A stretch of DNA of 64,000 bases from Betaproteobacteria bacterium (GCA_028866015.1 JAGWIW010000004.1:1-64000); one strand, 5' to 3'. Counted from the stretch's first letter, positions 1 through 7,246 are shown. Notes: a model not told the origin generated them from the letters alone. Program-made: numbers and translations.

Positions 1-224
1 ATGAAGTAGTGGCACGCGCAGTCAGGCTGGGCGAAGAGCGTTCCTGCGACCTGTCGGACCTTTCCCTGGAAACCCTGCAAGGCTTTTCGGCGCTCGTGGC
101 CCAGGACGTCTTTGCCGTGCTGACCATTGAAGGGTCCCTGGCCAGTCGTGACGGGATCGGCGGGACGGCTCCGGACCGGGTCCGGTCCGCCGTGCAGGCA
201 GCAAGGCTCAGTCTGAAGCGCTGA
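1..224 (+). CDS. argH: Argininosuccinate lyase, C-terminal fragment (cut by window edge)
   Basis: Only the last 73 codons are inside the window; the frame is open from base 3 to the TGA at 222-224. The visible residues include [18 protein letters not shown] and the ending [18 protein letters not shown], which match the C-terminal helical region of argininosuccinate lyase (family ending of the form EGSVASRNxxGGTAPxxV). The enzyme splits argininosuccinate to arginine and fumarate, the last step of arginine biosynthesis, in the cytoplasm. The catalytic residues lie upstream and cannot be seen. The gene converges on the MarR regulator, with the two 3' ends overlapping by 17 bp. Confidence 0.85.
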   Translation, partial: EVVARAVRLGEERSCDLSDLSLETLQGFSALVAQDVFAVLTIEGSLASRDGIGGTAPDRVRSAVQAARLSLKR

Positions 225-801
225 GGGAGCCTGTTTTGGGCACCTGCTCGCGGCAGATTTTTCGGGTTTCCGGTCCTGAAAGCCGCTCCCCGAACCAGGT
301 GCAATGGTGAATGCGCTGGCTTTTGCGCTGGCAATAAACGCAGGTGTTGCACACTCCAAAAGCCGGGCCGCCGCTGAAGTTCTGGATTTCGTAGAGAATG
401 GTGCGCAACACCGAAACACTGTAGCGCACGCGATTGGCGCTGATTTCCCGGGTTGCCGTCTGCCACAGGCCCGCCGGATTGGTTTCGCTCAGGAATGCTT
501 CGCCTTGCGGGCTCAGCCTCAGGCGGACAACCCGCTTGTCGATTTCATCCTGGTATCGCTCGATGAGACCCCGGCGATCCAGAAGCAACAGGCTTTGGGA
601 AACAGTGCCCTTGGTGAGCCCCAGGTATTCGGCAAGCGCCTGGGGTGTATTGCTGAAGCGATTGGCCTGCTCGAGGAACAGCAGTGAAAGTACATGCACC
701 GGTTGCAGGCCGTCTTCGCTGCCGATGCGCCGGAACTCGGCGCGCATGAGATTGCCAAGCCGGTTGACGAGATCCAGAAGGACAATCGGGTTTTTAAGCA
801 T
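208..801 (-). CDS. MarR-family winged-helix regulator with cysteine-rich C-terminal tail
   Basis: 197 residues from the ATG at 801. A MarR-type winged helix covers about residues 45-105 ([20 protein letters not shown] as recognition helices, [12 protein letters not shown] as the wing). After a helical segment comes a tail with C151, C154, C157, C167 and C183, plus H165/H166: C-x2-C-x2-C-x9-C-x15-C, ending ICREQVP. Such a tail could hold zinc or an Fe-S cluster; I recall similar tails in other unstudied MarR proteins but cannot name a characterised one. A TTG seven codons upstream (822) is in frame, but the ATG is preferred because a strong promoter places the transcription start almost on it. 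Palindromes in that promoter suggest autorepression. The target genes and ligand are unknown. Confidence 0.8.
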   Translation of the reverse strand: MLKNPIVLLDLVNRLGNLMRAEFRRIGSEDGLQPVHVLSLLFLEQANRFSNTPQALAEYLGLTKGTVSQSLLLLDRRGLIERYQDEIDKRVVRLRLSPQGEAFLSETNPAGLWQTATREISANRVRYSVSVLRTILYEIQNFSGGPAFGVCNTCVYCQRKSQRIHHCTWFGERLSGPETRKICREQVPKTGSLSASD

Positions 802-807
802 GAAAAA

Positions 808-836
808 ATCATATCGAGTCAATACTAAAATGTCAA
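808..836 (-). promoter_or_regulatory. Sigma-70-type promoter of the MarR gene
   Basis: On the minus strand, TTGACA (836-831) is followed by a 17-nt spacer and TATGAT (813-808). The -35 is perfect and the -10 matches 5 of 6. Six bases separate the -10 from the ATG at 801, so the transcript is predicted to start at or next to the start codon, making it leaderless. No Shine-Dalgarno sequence is present. Confidence 0.65.
812..824. promoter_or_regulatory. Palindromic operator 1 (TATCGAGTCAATA)
   Basis: Imperfect 13-bp inverted repeat (TATCGA-G-TCAATA) lying in the spacer and on the first bases of the -10 of the MarR promoter. It shares the form TATYGA-N-TCRATA with the sites at 861-873 and 2581-2593. 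This is the position expected for autorepression by the MarR protein; binding is inferred, not shown. Confidence 0.5.
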
Positions 837-847
837 AAATTCAAAAA

Positions 848-861
848 ATCAAAATTTTGAT
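848..861. repeat. Perfect 14-bp AT-rich palindrome
   Basis: ATCAAAATTTTGAT is self-complementary. It lies just upstream of the MarR -35 and abuts operator 2. It may be part of an extended binding region or a DNA-bending element; its function is unknown. Confidence 0.5.
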
Positions 862-873
862 ATCGATTCGATA
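861..873. promoter_or_regulatory. Palindromic operator 2 (TATCGATTCGATA)
   Basis: Perfect 6-bp arms around a central T. It is the most symmetric of three related sites, centred about 65 bp upstream of the predicted MarR transcription start. Predicted binding site for the MarR regulator; it could also serve the rightward lptM-lysA direction, although lptM starts 220 bp away. Confidence 0.5.
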
Positions 874-1094
874 CGATAAAGCAGCTATCCCCATGAAATG
901 CTGGGTTTTTTTGCTTTGTCAGGCCTTTTTTGCAGCCGTCAACCCCCGTATTTTGACCCTGTTGCAAATACAACAACTCCCCGCAAACCCTTTGCTGGCG
1001 CGGGTTTACAGGGACAAGGAAAGAAAATGTGCGGCACCGATTCCGGAAACGATGGAAAACAAGGGGGTTTTTGCCCTGTGTTAGACTTTTTGGC
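874..1094 (+). other. Upstream region of lptM with an extended -10 close to the start
   Basis: No convincing gene is seen in these 221 bases; short open frames here lack family features. At 1079-1087, TG-T-TAGACT resembles an extended -10, and its hexamer ends 7 bases before the lptM ATG. No Shine-Dalgarno precedes that ATG, so a leaderless or nearly leaderless lptM transcript is possible. Confidence 0.35.
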
Positions 1095-1265
1095 ATGAAA
1101 CGTACGAATATTTGGTTGCAGATTTTTCTCATGCTGGCGACAGCGCATCTGGCTGCCTGCGGTCTCAAGGGTCCGCTGACGCTGCCCAAGCCTGCCCCAA
1201 CACCCAACTCCACGCCTCGCTCCGACAACCCGACCCAACCGACACCACCCAAGCCAACGCCATAA
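1095..1265 (+). CDS. lptM: Small outer-membrane lipoprotein LptM (YifL family)
   Basis: 56 residues: a short signal peptide, the lipobox LAAC with Cys at residue 22, then the conserved GLKGPL directly after the lipidated Cys, then a low-complexity Pro/Thr-rich tail. CGLKGPL just upstream of lysA is the hallmark of the YifL/LptM family, whose E. coli member binds LptD and helps its correct disulfide formation in the LPS export machine. The ATG at 1095 is chosen because it starts the signal peptide; an upstream in-frame ATG would bury it. The stop codon overlaps the lysA start (TAATG), so the two genes are translationally coupled. Confidence 0.85.
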   Translation: MKRTNIWLQIFLMLATAHLAACGLKGPLTLPKPAPTPNSTPRSDNPTQPTPPKPTP

Positions 1266-2527
1266 TGTCCGACCTTTTTTTGCCTGACGGCCTGACCCGC
1301 ACCGACGGGACGCTGTATGTGGAATCCGTGCCCCTGACCCAGGTGGCTCAGCAATTCGACACTCCCTGCTACGTCTATTCGGCCGCAGCCATCCGCAATG
1401 CCTACCGGGAGTTCGTGGAAGCCTTTGCAGGCCTTGATCCGCTCATTTGCTATGCCGTCAAGGCCAACGGCAACCTGTCCATCCTGCGCCTGTTGTCGCA
1501 GCTGGGATCCGGTTTCGACATTGTTTCCGGCGGTGAACTGAGCCGGGTACTGGTGGCTGGCGGTGATGCGGGCAAAGTGGTCTTTTCAGGCGTCGGAAAG
1601 TCGGCTGCCGAAATGGCCCAGGCGCTCCAGGCCGGAGTTCATTGCTTCAACGTGGAGTCTGCCGCCGAGCTGCACCGCCTGTCCCAGGTGGCCAGCCGAC
1701 TGGGTTTGCGCGCCCCGGTTTCCCTTCGGGTCAACCCCGACGTGGATGCGGGAACCCACCCCTATATCGCCACCGGGCTCAAGGAAAGCAAGTTCGGGGT
1801 CGCGTACGCCGACGCCTTTGCCCTTTATGAAGAGGCTGCCCGGTTGCCCGGCCTGGACGTGACCGGCATCGATTGCCACATCGGCTCCCAGATTACCGAC
1901 CTCGCCCCGTTTATTGCCGCCCTGGAAAAGACGCTGGACCTGGCCAGACGCTTGCGCACCAGTGGCATCCCGTTGCGCCATCTGGACCTGGGTGGCGGTG
2001 TTGGCATCCGCTACCGCGACGAAACCCCGATCGTCCTGGCTGATTATGCCCGCGCCATCGCCGAACGCCTGCAAGGCAGCGGCCTGCGCCTGCTGCTGGA
2101 GCCAGGTCGCCGCATCATCGGCAATGCAGGCCTGCTGCTGACCCGGGTGGAATACCTGAAAACCTCGTCTGACCATCGTTTTGCAATTGTTGATGCGGCC
2201 ATGAACGACCTCATCCGCCCCTCGCTCTATGAAGCCTGGCACGAGATCATTCCCGTGATCGAGCGGCCGGAAGCTTCAGCCCCACTGGACGTGGTGGGGC
2301 CCGTATGCGAGACCGGAGACATCCTGGCTCGCGGCCGCCACCTGTCCGTGTCCGCAGGCGACCTGCTGGCAATCCTCTCCGCCGGCGCCTACGGCGCCTC
2401 CATGGGTTCAAACTACAATGCCCGCCCCCGGCCCCCTGAAATCCTGGTGGACGGCCACACCGCGCACCTGATACGGCGCCGCGAATCGGTCGAGGACCTG
2501 TACCGGAACGAATGGCCGCTCGCCTGA
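1265..2527 (+). CDS. lysA: Diaminopimelate decarboxylase
   Basis: 420 residues, a normal length. PLP-dependent fold III enzyme that decarboxylates meso-diaminopimelate to L-lysine, the last step of lysine synthesis. Visible motifs are CYAVKANGNLSILRLL (the PLP Lys within YAVKAN), GSGFDIVSGGEL, HIGSQI, the phosphate-binding EPGRRIIGNAG, and GPVCETGDILA carrying the Cys that acts from the second subunit. The start at 1265 overlaps the lptM stop and begins the conserved MSDLFLPDGL; longer in-frame readings run through lptM in another frame. A palindromic operator lies 47 bp beyond the stop. Confidence 0.95.
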   Translation: MSDLFLPDGLTRTDGTLYVESVPLTQVAQQFDTPCYVYSAAAIRNAYREFVEAFAGLDPLICYAVKANGNLSILRLLSQLGSGFDIVSGGELSRVLVAGGDAGKVVFSGVGKSAAEMAQALQAGVHCFNVESAAELHRLSQVASRLGLRAPVSLRVNPDVDAGTHPYIATGLKESKFGVAYADAFALYEEAARLPGLDVTGIDCHIGSQITDLAPFIAALEKTLDLARRLRTSGIPLRHLDLGGGVGIRYRDETPIVLADYARAIAERLQGSGLRLLLEPGRRIIGNAGLLLTRVEYLKTSSDHRFAIVDAAMNDLIRPSLYEAWHEIIPVIERPEASAPLDVVGPVCETGDILARGRHLSVSAGDLLAILSAGAYGASMGSNYNARPRPPEILVDGHTAHLIRRRESVEDLYRNEWPLA

Positions 2528-2573
2528 GACCGTTGCAACGACAAAACGACTTCGTAAAAAACACAATAGCCAA

Positions 2574-2600
2574 AATTTAGTATTGGATCGATACCAAATT
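2574..2600. promoter_or_regulatory. Palindromic operator 3, between lysA and the histone-like gene
   Basis: A 27-bp dyad with outer arms AATTTAGTAT and ATACCAAATT (9 of 10 paired) and core TATTGGATCGATA at 2581-2593. The reverse complement of the core, TATCGATCCAATA, matches operator 1 at 11 of 13 positions. Predicted to be bound by the same MarR regulator. The rest of 2528-2811 holds no gene; TAGAAT at 2668-2673 is a possible -10 with a poor -35. Confidence 0.5.
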
Positions 2601-2811
2601 CCAACGAATTGGACAAAATAGTTGCTCAGTTCCTGGTTTTGAAACGCTCACTGCAAGTTTTCTGAAATAGAATCCAAATCACCAAGAGGCATGCACTGAG
2701 AAGTCGAGTGCCCTTCGTGTGGGTTCATCGGACGTGGTCGATTGGTCCCACTTGGTAGTGCAACGCACGAACGATTTGGAACAACCGATCAATACTGACA
2801 AGGAGTCAACG

Positions 2812-3351
2812 ATGGTAGCAGCCAAGAAAAAACCCGCAGCCAAGAAACCTGCAGCCAAAAAAGCCGTAGCCAAGAAACCCGTGGCCAAGAAGGCCGCCGC
2901 ACCGAAGAAAGTCGCAGCCAAGAAGCCCGCCGCGAAGAAGGCCGCACCGAAGAAAGCCGCAGCCAAGAAGCCCGCCGCGAAGAAGGCCGCACCGAAGAAA
3001 GCCGCAGCCAAGAAGCCCGCCGCGAAAAAGGCCGCACCGAAGAAGGCCGCACCGAAGAAAGTCGCAGCCAAGAAGCCCGCCGCGAAAAAGGCCGCACCGA
3101 AGAAAGCCGCAGCCAAGAAGCCCGCCGCGAAAAAGGCCGCACCGAAGAAAGCCGCAGCCAAGAAGCCCGCCGCGAAAAAGGCCGCGCCCAAGAAGGCTGC
3201 AGCCAAGAAGCCTGCCGCGAAAAAGGCCGCGCCCAAGAAGGCCCCGGTGAAGAAAGCCGTTGTGGCCAAGCCGGCTGCGCCGAAGCCCGTGGTTGCCCCG
3301 GCCCCTGTGGCACCGGTCATTCCGGCACCCCTGATCAAGCCGATGTTCTAA
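2812..3351 (+). CDS. Histone H1-like Lys/Ala-repeat DNA-binding protein
   Basis: 179 residues, almost entirely Lys, Ala and Pro, extremely basic. Residues 35-144 are seven near-identical 15-residue units [15 protein letters not shown] (one carries an extra AAPKK), followed by a Val/Pro/Ala-rich tail ending IKPMF. This composition is typical of bacterial histone-H1-like proteins (AlgP/Hc1/BpH1 class) thought to bind and compact DNA; there is no folded domain to define function. AGGAG at 2801-2805 supports the ATG at 2812. Its own terminator follows. An operator like those of the MarR gene lies upstream, so it may belong to that regulon (inference). Confidence 0.8.
   Translation: MVAAKKKPAAKKPAAKKAVAKKPVAKKAAAPKKVAAKKPAAKKAAPKKAAAKKPAAKKAAPKKAAAKKPAAKKAAPKKAAPKKVAAKKPAAKKAAPKKAAAKKPAAKKAAPKKAAAKKPAAKKAAPKKAAAKKPAAKKAAPKKAPVKKAVVAKPAAPKPVVAPAPVAPVIPAPLIKPMF
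2914..3243 (+). repeat. Coding tandem repeats, 45-nt units (seven copies plus a 15-nt insert)
   Basis: The seven units encode [15 protein letters not shown] and are very similar at the DNA level (AAGAAGCCCGCCGCG recurs in most). Several adjacent copies differ only at single positions. This is the kind of array that changes copy number by slippage or recombination, so the protein length may vary between strains. Confidence 0.85.
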
Positions 3352-3368
3352 ACCGGCTTCGTATCCCG

Positions 3369-3400
3369 CCGGGCGCCCCCAGGGGTGTCCGGTGGTTTTT
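3369..3400 (+). terminator. Rho-independent terminator of the histone-like gene
   Basis: Stem of about 10-11 bp between CCGGGCGCCCC (3369-3379) and GGGGTGTCCGG (3382-3392), with two G-U pairs and a tiny loop, followed by GGTTTTT. It lies 18 bases after the stop codon. Confidence 0.7.
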
Positions 3401-3419
3401 GTCTGCAGGTCGCCGCCCG

Positions 3420-4121
3420 CTAACGCGGGATGGTCACCATCATCATGCGCACCTCTATGGTGTCGCTCTTGTCCAGCAATCGCTCCGTTTCGCCGTGCCG
3501 GTCGTAATATCGCGGACTGGGAATCATTGACGCCAGGCGTGCGGCCTGGGATGCAGTGAGCGCACTCACCGGTTCACCGTAATAATGCCCGGATGCAGCC
3601 GCACACCCGAACACGCCGTCGCCCCACTCAATCACGTTGAGGTAGACCTCAAGAATGCGGCGCTTGCTCCAGGTGGCCTCCAGCATGAGGGTGATCACAG
3701 CTTCTTCGGCCTTGCGCCAGAGACTGCGCCGACCTGACAGGAACAGGTTTTTGGCCAGCTGCTGGGTAATGGTGGATCCGCCTGCCACCGGACGTCCGCG
3801 CCGAATGTCCTTGTCAATCGCCCGGCGCATGCCTTCCCAGTCAAAACCATGGTGGGATACGAAGTTGGAATCTTCAGCGGCCACCACCGCACGCTTCAGG
3901 CTGTCAGGAATGCGCGGGTAAGGAATCCAGGGGTGGGGCTGCAGGCCGCCTCGCCCCGCCTCGCGCCGCGCTTCGGCGCGCAATCGCATGAACGATGTGG
4001 AGTCCGGGTTGTGCGTGCGCCACCAAACGACCTGCGCAAAGATCCAGGCCTGCCAAAGCACAAGGAGCAGAAATCCGGCCAGCAACGCTTTGCGCAGCCA
4101 GTATCCCAGACGAGCCGGCAC
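3420..4121 (-). CDS. mtgA: Monofunctional biosynthetic peptidoglycan transglycosylase
   Basis: 233 residues. One N-terminal membrane anchor (about residues 12-32) is followed by a GT51 glycosyltransferase domain and no penicillin-binding domain. Motifs: AAEDSNFVSHHGFDW with catalytic E83, GGSTITQQLAKNLFL, and RRILEVYLNVIEWG. It polymerises lipid II into glycan strands at the periplasmic face of the inner membrane. The start is GTG at 4121, one base after the aroE TAG stop, so the two genes are co-transcribed. No MtgA-specific oddity is seen. Confidence 0.93.
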   Translation of the reverse strand: MPARLGYWLRKALLAGFLLLVLWQAWIFAQVVWWRTHNPDSTSFMRLRAEARREAGRGGLQPHPWIPYPRIPDSLKRAVVAAEDSNFVSHHGFDWEGMRRAIDKDIRRGRPVAGGSTITQQLAKNLFLSGRRSLWRKAEEAVITLMLEATWSKRRILEVYLNVIEWGDGVFGCAAASGHYYGEPVSALTASQAARLASMIPSPRYYDRHGETERLLDKSDTIEVRMMMVTIPR

Positions 4122-4122
4122 G

Positions 4123-4965
4123 CTATCCCAGCTCCGCCCGCAGCAACTGCAGCACCGGAGCCGTTTCGGGATAAACGCCGCGCCAAAGATGGAATGATTC
4201 GGCAGCCTGCTCCACCAGCATCCCCAGCCCGTCCACCGAGCGCGCCACGCCCTGATCGCGGGCGAGCGTCATGAATGGGGTGCTGCCCTTGCCGTATACC
4301 ATGTCGTACGCCAGCGCCTGGGGTCCAAAAACCCAGCCGGGCAGCGCCGGAACCTCACCGGACAGGCTTCCGGAAGTGGCATTGATGATGAAATGGTATG
4401 AACCCTGCGGGATCCCGTCCAAGCCGCAGGCCATGCAGTGACTCATTCGGTCAGGGGCGATTCCTCCCGAATGGCGAAGCTGGTCCAGCAGGATCTCGGC
4501 GCGCGAAGGGGTGCGATTGGCCACCACCAGCCGGGTTACGCCGGCTGCCAGCAACGGCTCGACGACACCGCGCGCCGCACCGCCTGCCCCCAGCAACAGG
4601 ACGCTTCGGCCCAGCAGCTTGCAGCCGAGGTTCCGTTCCAGGTCACGGACGAGACCCACCCCATCGGTGTTGTCGGCATAGATGTCCCCCGCCCGAAAAT
4701 CCAGCGTGTTGGCTGCACCGGCCGCCTGGGCCCGGGCAGAGCGTCGGTCAGCCAGCGCGTAGGCCCGCTCCTTGAACGGCAGAGTGATGTTGAGTCCCTT
4801 TCCGCCCTGCGACCTGAATTGGGCCACAGCCTCCTCGAATGCCTCTGGATGGGGCCCGATGCGCTCGTAGACCATGGGCTGTCCGGTTGCCTTCGCAAAC
4901 AGGGCATGGATTTGCGGGGAGAGGCTGTGCGCCACCGGGTAACCCATGACGGCATACCGATCCAT
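4123..4965 (-). CDS. aroE: Shikimate dehydrogenase (NADP+)
   Basis: 280 residues, full length. Reduces 3-dehydroshikimate to shikimate in the aromatic amino-acid pathway. Motifs: SLSPQIH (substrate), NITLPFKE with catalytic K65, ANTL, DNTDGVGLVRDL, the NADP-binding GAGGAARG and the NRTPSRAE that follows the Rossmann strand, and NATSGSLSGE. It sits between a rhodanese gene 5 bp upstream and mtgA 1 bp downstream, so a three-gene operon is likely. Confidence 0.95.
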   Translation of the reverse strand: MDRYAVMGYPVAHSLSPQIHALFAKATGQPMVYERIGPHPEAFEEAVAQFRSQGGKGLNITLPFKERAYALADRRSARAQAAGAANTLDFRAGDIYADNTDGVGLVRDLERNLGCKLLGRSVLLLGAGGAARGVVEPLLAAGVTRLVVANRTPSRAEILLDQLRHSGGIAPDRMSHCMACGLDGIPQGSYHFIINATSGSLSGEVPALPGWVFGPQALAYDMVYGKGSTPFMTLARDQGVARSVDGLGMLVEQAAESFHLWRGVYPETAPVLQLLRAELG

Positions 4966-4970
4966 GGACT

Positions 4971-5423
4971 TCAGTTCTGCTTCCAGGGCAGGCCTGCAGC
5001 ACGCCAGCCATTCATCTGGTTGCGGTGCCCCTGGGCATCGCGCTCTCCCTCAAATCCATGCAGCACGTTATAGCAGGATGCAAAGCCGACAGCGCTGGCC
5101 AGGCATGCCGCCGAATGGGAGCGACCCCCGGATCGGCAAAGAAACATCACCAGGGCATCTTCGGCCACCGACTGCCGCAGGAGGTCAATGAAGCTTTCGT
5201 TGCGTTGACGGGCTGGATAATCCTGCCATTCGATGTGCAGGGCTCCCGGTACGAATCCCACCCAGTCCAGTTCTGCAAGCGTCCGCACATCAACCAGGAC
5301 AGCAGCGGCGGAGGCGTTCAAAATCTCAAAAGCCTCCACTGGCAGCAGGGCACCGTCATAAGGTAAATTGGCATCGGCTGCTCGGCCTTGGGCAATCTTC
5401 AGGAGTTCGGGGATTTTGGCCAT
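4971..5423 (-). CDS. Rhodanese-like sulfurtransferase
   Basis: 150 residues from the ATG at 5423. A single rhodanese domain with VDVRTLAELDWVGFVPGA in the first half and the active-site loop CRSGGRS (C96) typical of catalytic sulfurtransferases, ending GHRNQMNGWRAAGLPW, a signature of this small cytoplasmic proteobacterial group. The physiological sulfur donor and acceptor are unknown. A longer reading from an ATG at 5453 is in frame, but a promoter -10 (TACAAT) overlaps that ATG, and a reading from 5531 would cross the NtrC sites of glnA; both favour 5423. No good Shine-Dalgarno is seen for either. Heads the aroE-mtgA operon. Confidence 0.8.
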   Translation of the reverse strand: MAKIPELLKIAQGRAADANLPYDGALLPVEAFEILNASAAAVLVDVRTLAELDWVGFVPGALHIEWQDYPARQRNESFIDLLRQSVAEDALVMFLCRSGGRSHSAACLASAVGFASCYNVLHGFEGERDAQGHRNQMNGWRAAGLPWKQN

Positions 5424-5451
5424 CTGGGCATCGCTGGAAATGGGGAGCCTC

Positions 5452-5479
5452 ATTGTACGCCAGGGGACTTTTCGGGCAA
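5452..5479 (-). promoter_or_regulatory. Candidate promoter of the rhodanese-aroE-mtgA operon
   Basis: Minus-strand TTGCCC (5479-5474), 16-nt spacer, TACAAT (5457-5452). The predicted transcription start is near 5445, about 22 bases before the ATG at 5423. It lies back to back with the glnA NtrC sites. Confidence 0.4.
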
Positions 5480-5496
5480 GGGCCCCTCCGGTAATC

Positions 5497-5512
5497 GGCA
5501 CTGTTATGGTGC
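5497..5512. promoter_or_regulatory. NtrC-binding dyad, distal glnA site
   Basis: GGCACTGTTATGGTGC, with GCAC and GTGC arms matching the NtrC consensus TGCACC-N5-GGTGCA. It is centred about 126 bp upstream of the predicted sigma-54 transcription start and exactly 30 bp from the second dyad. Confidence 0.7.
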
Positions 5513-5526
5513 GTATTCGCAAAGAT

Positions 5527-5542
5527 TGCACACTTATGGTGC
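5527..5542. promoter_or_regulatory. NtrC-binding dyad, proximal glnA site
   Basis: TGCACACTTATGGTGC, an excellent match to the NtrC consensus. It is centred about 96 bp upstream of the predicted start. The pair, spaced about three helical turns, mirrors the enhancer of E. coli glnAp2. Confidence 0.75.
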
Positions 5543-5605
5543 TTTTCAGGAAAGCGCCTGTGGTGTACCGCCTTGTGGCACAATGTCAAGTTGCAGAATC
5601 ACGAT

Positions 5606-5621
5606 TGGCACGCAACCTGCT
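5606..5621 (+). promoter_or_regulatory. Sigma-54 promoter of glnA
   Basis: TGGCACGCAACCTGCT: the -24 GG (5607-5608) and -12 GC (5619-5620) have the required 10-nt spacing, and the match to TGGCACG-N4-YTGCT is nearly perfect. Transcription is predicted from about 5631, leaving a leader of about 100 nt before glnA. Confidence 0.85.
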
Positions 5622-5732
5622 TGCAATCGAGGTTGCATTTACAAATGACTGCGAGCGGCAAGCGCACGCCGCGAGCACCTTGAATTGGACGGCACGAAGG
5701 ACTTCGTGAGCGAAACAACAGGAGATACAGAG

Positions 5733-7142
5733 ATGGCAGTAGCCGATGTCATGCAAATGATCAAGGACAACGAAGTCAAATTCGTGGACTTGCGTTTTAC
5801 CGATACCCGCGGCAAGGAACAGCATGTTTCCGTGCCCGTCAGCTCTTTCGGCCCGGAAAAATTCACGGAAGGCCACGCGTTTGACGGTTCGTCGATCGCT
5901 GGCTGGAAAGGCATCCAGGCTTCCGACATGCTGTTGATGCCCGATCCCAGCACGGCCAACCTTGATCCCTTCATGGACGAGACCACGCTGTTGCTCACCT
6001 GTGACGTCGTTGAGCCCTCCGACGGCAAAGGCTACGACCGCGACCCCCGTTCCCTGGCGCGCCGCGCAGAAGCCTACCTCAAGTCCAGCGGCCTGGGCGA
6101 TACCGCCTACTTTGGCCCTGAACCCGAATTCTTCATTTTCGACTCCGTGACCTGGAATGTGGACATGTCCGGTTGCGGCGTCAAGATCAACTCCGAAGAA
6201 GCCCCCTGGTCCTCCAACAAGGACTTTGAAGGCGGCAACATGGCCCATCGCCCGGCCGTGAAAGGCGGTTATTTCCCCGTACCCCCGGTCGATTCCCTGC
6301 AGGACATCCGCTCGGCCATGTGCCTGGCGCTGGAAGACATGGGCGTTCCCGTGGAGGTGCACCACCACGAAGTGGCCGCACCCGGGCAATGCGAAATCGG
6401 CACCAAATTCGCCCCGCTGGTTCAGCGCGCTGACTGGCTGCAGATCCTCAAATACGTGGTCCACAACGTGGCCCATTCCTACGGCAAGACCGCCACATTC
6501 ATGCCCAAGCCCGTGGTCGGTGACAACGGTTCCGGCATGCACGTTCACCAGTCGGTCTGGAAGGACGGCAAGAACCTCTTTGCCGGCAATGGCTACGCTG
6601 GGCTTTCCGAATTCGCCCTGTACTACATCGGCGGGATCATCAAGCATGCCAAGGCCCTGAACGCCATCACCAACCCCGGAACCAACTCCTACAAGCGCCT
6701 GGTTCCCGGCTTCGAAGCCCCGGTCAAGCTGGCCTATTCGGCCCGCAACCGCTCGGCTGCCATCCGCGTGCCGTTCGTCCAGAGCGACAAGGCCCGTCGC
6801 ATTGAAGTGCGCTTCCCCGATCCTCTGGCCAACCCCTACCTGGCCTTCTCGGCCCTGTTGATGGCCGGCCTGGATGGCGTCCAGAACAAGATCCACCCGG
6901 GTGAAGCTGCGGACAAGGACCTGTACCACCTGGCTCCGGAAGAAGACGCCAAGATCCCGGCACCGGCCGCTTCGCTGGACGAAGCCCTGGCCGCCCTGGA
7001 CAAGGACCGCGAATTCCTCACGCGTGGCGGCGTGTTCTCCAACGACATGATCGATGCCTACATCGCCCTCAAGATGGAAGAGGTCACGCTGTTCCGCATG
7101 ACCACCCATCCGGTGGAATTCCAGATGTACTACAGCCTCTGA
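5733..7142 (+). CDS. glnA: Glutamine synthetase, type I
   Basis: 469 residues, the same length as the E. coli enzyme. Makes glutamine from glutamate, ammonia and ATP as a dodecamer. Features: the N-terminal beta-grasp with [24 protein letters not shown], the metal-binding [29 protein letters not shown], and the adenylylation segment [10 protein letters not shown] with Y398, so activity is likely tuned by GlnE. GGAGA at 5721-5725 fixes the ATG at 5733. It is expressed from the sigma-54/NtrC promoter upstream and followed by a terminator before ntrB, giving high glnA and lower ntrBC expression. Confidence 0.97.
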   Translation: MAVADVMQMIKDNEVKFVDLRFTDTRGKEQHVSVPVSSFGPEKFTEGHAFDGSSIAGWKGIQASDMLLMPDPSTANLDPFMDETTLLLTCDVVEPSDGKGYDRDPRSLARRAEAYLKSSGLGDTAYFGPEPEFFIFDSVTWNVDMSGCGVKINSEEAPWSSNKDFEGGNMAHRPAVKGGYFPVPPVDSLQDIRSAMCLALEDMGVPVEVHHHEVAAPGQCEIGTKFAPLVQRADWLQILKYVVHNVAHSYGKTATFMPKPVVGDNGSGMHVHQSVWKDGKNLFAGNGYAGLSEFALYYIGGIIKHAKALNAITNPGTNSYKRLVPGFEAPVKLAYSARNRSAAIRVPFVQSDKARRIEVRFPDPLANPYLAFSALLMAGLDGVQNKIHPGEAADKDLYHLAPEEDAKIPAPAASLDEALAALDKDREFLTRGGVFSNDMIDAYIALKMEEVTLFRMTTHPVEFQMYYSL

Positions 7143-7151
7143 TCGGTCTTG

Positions 7152-7173
7152 CCAGAAGCATCATGGCTTCTGG
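7152..7173. other. Hairpin after glnA without T-run
   Basis: CCAGAAGC and GCTTCTGG form an 8-bp stem around a short loop 9 bases after the glnA stop. No T-run follows; it probably stabilises the glnA 3' end ahead of the true terminator. Confidence 0.45.
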
Positions 7174-7185
7174 AACTTCAAGCCA

Positions 7186-7221
7186 AGCCCGCCATCCCCC
7201 ACCGGGATAGCGGGCTTTTTT
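7186..7221 (+). terminator. Rho-independent terminator between glnA and ntrB
   Basis: AGCCCGC (7186-7192) pairs with GCGGGCT (7210-7216); ATCCC/GGGAT extend the stem after one mismatch; TTTTTT follows. Read-through is needed for ntrBC unless they have their own promoter, as in the E. coli glnALG operon. Confidence 0.8.
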
Positions 7222-7246
7222 GTTATCAGAGCGAGACAGGAGCACT

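Noticed and set aside
874-1098. Small frames between the MarR gene and lptM (for example a 66-codon frame from 898)
   Set aside because: No ribosome-binding site or recognisable domain; the real short gene here is lptM at 1095.
2914-3243. Possible CRISPR array (regular 45-nt repeats)
   Set aside because: No distinct spacers; repeats are in-frame codons of a Lys/Ala protein.
2679-3338. Minus-strand open frame rich in Phe/Ala/Gly across the histone-like gene
   Set aside because: Complement of Lys/Ala codon repeats; the plus strand has the ribosome-binding site and terminator.
5424-5531. Longer N-terminus for the rhodanese from 5531
   Set aside because: It would overlap the NtrC sites and the operon's own -10, and the added residues are not conserved.
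5586-7109. 507-codon minus-strand open frame across glnA
   Set aside because: Antisense shadow of a certain gene in GC-rich DNA; composition (His/Gly/Val-rich) and no family motif.
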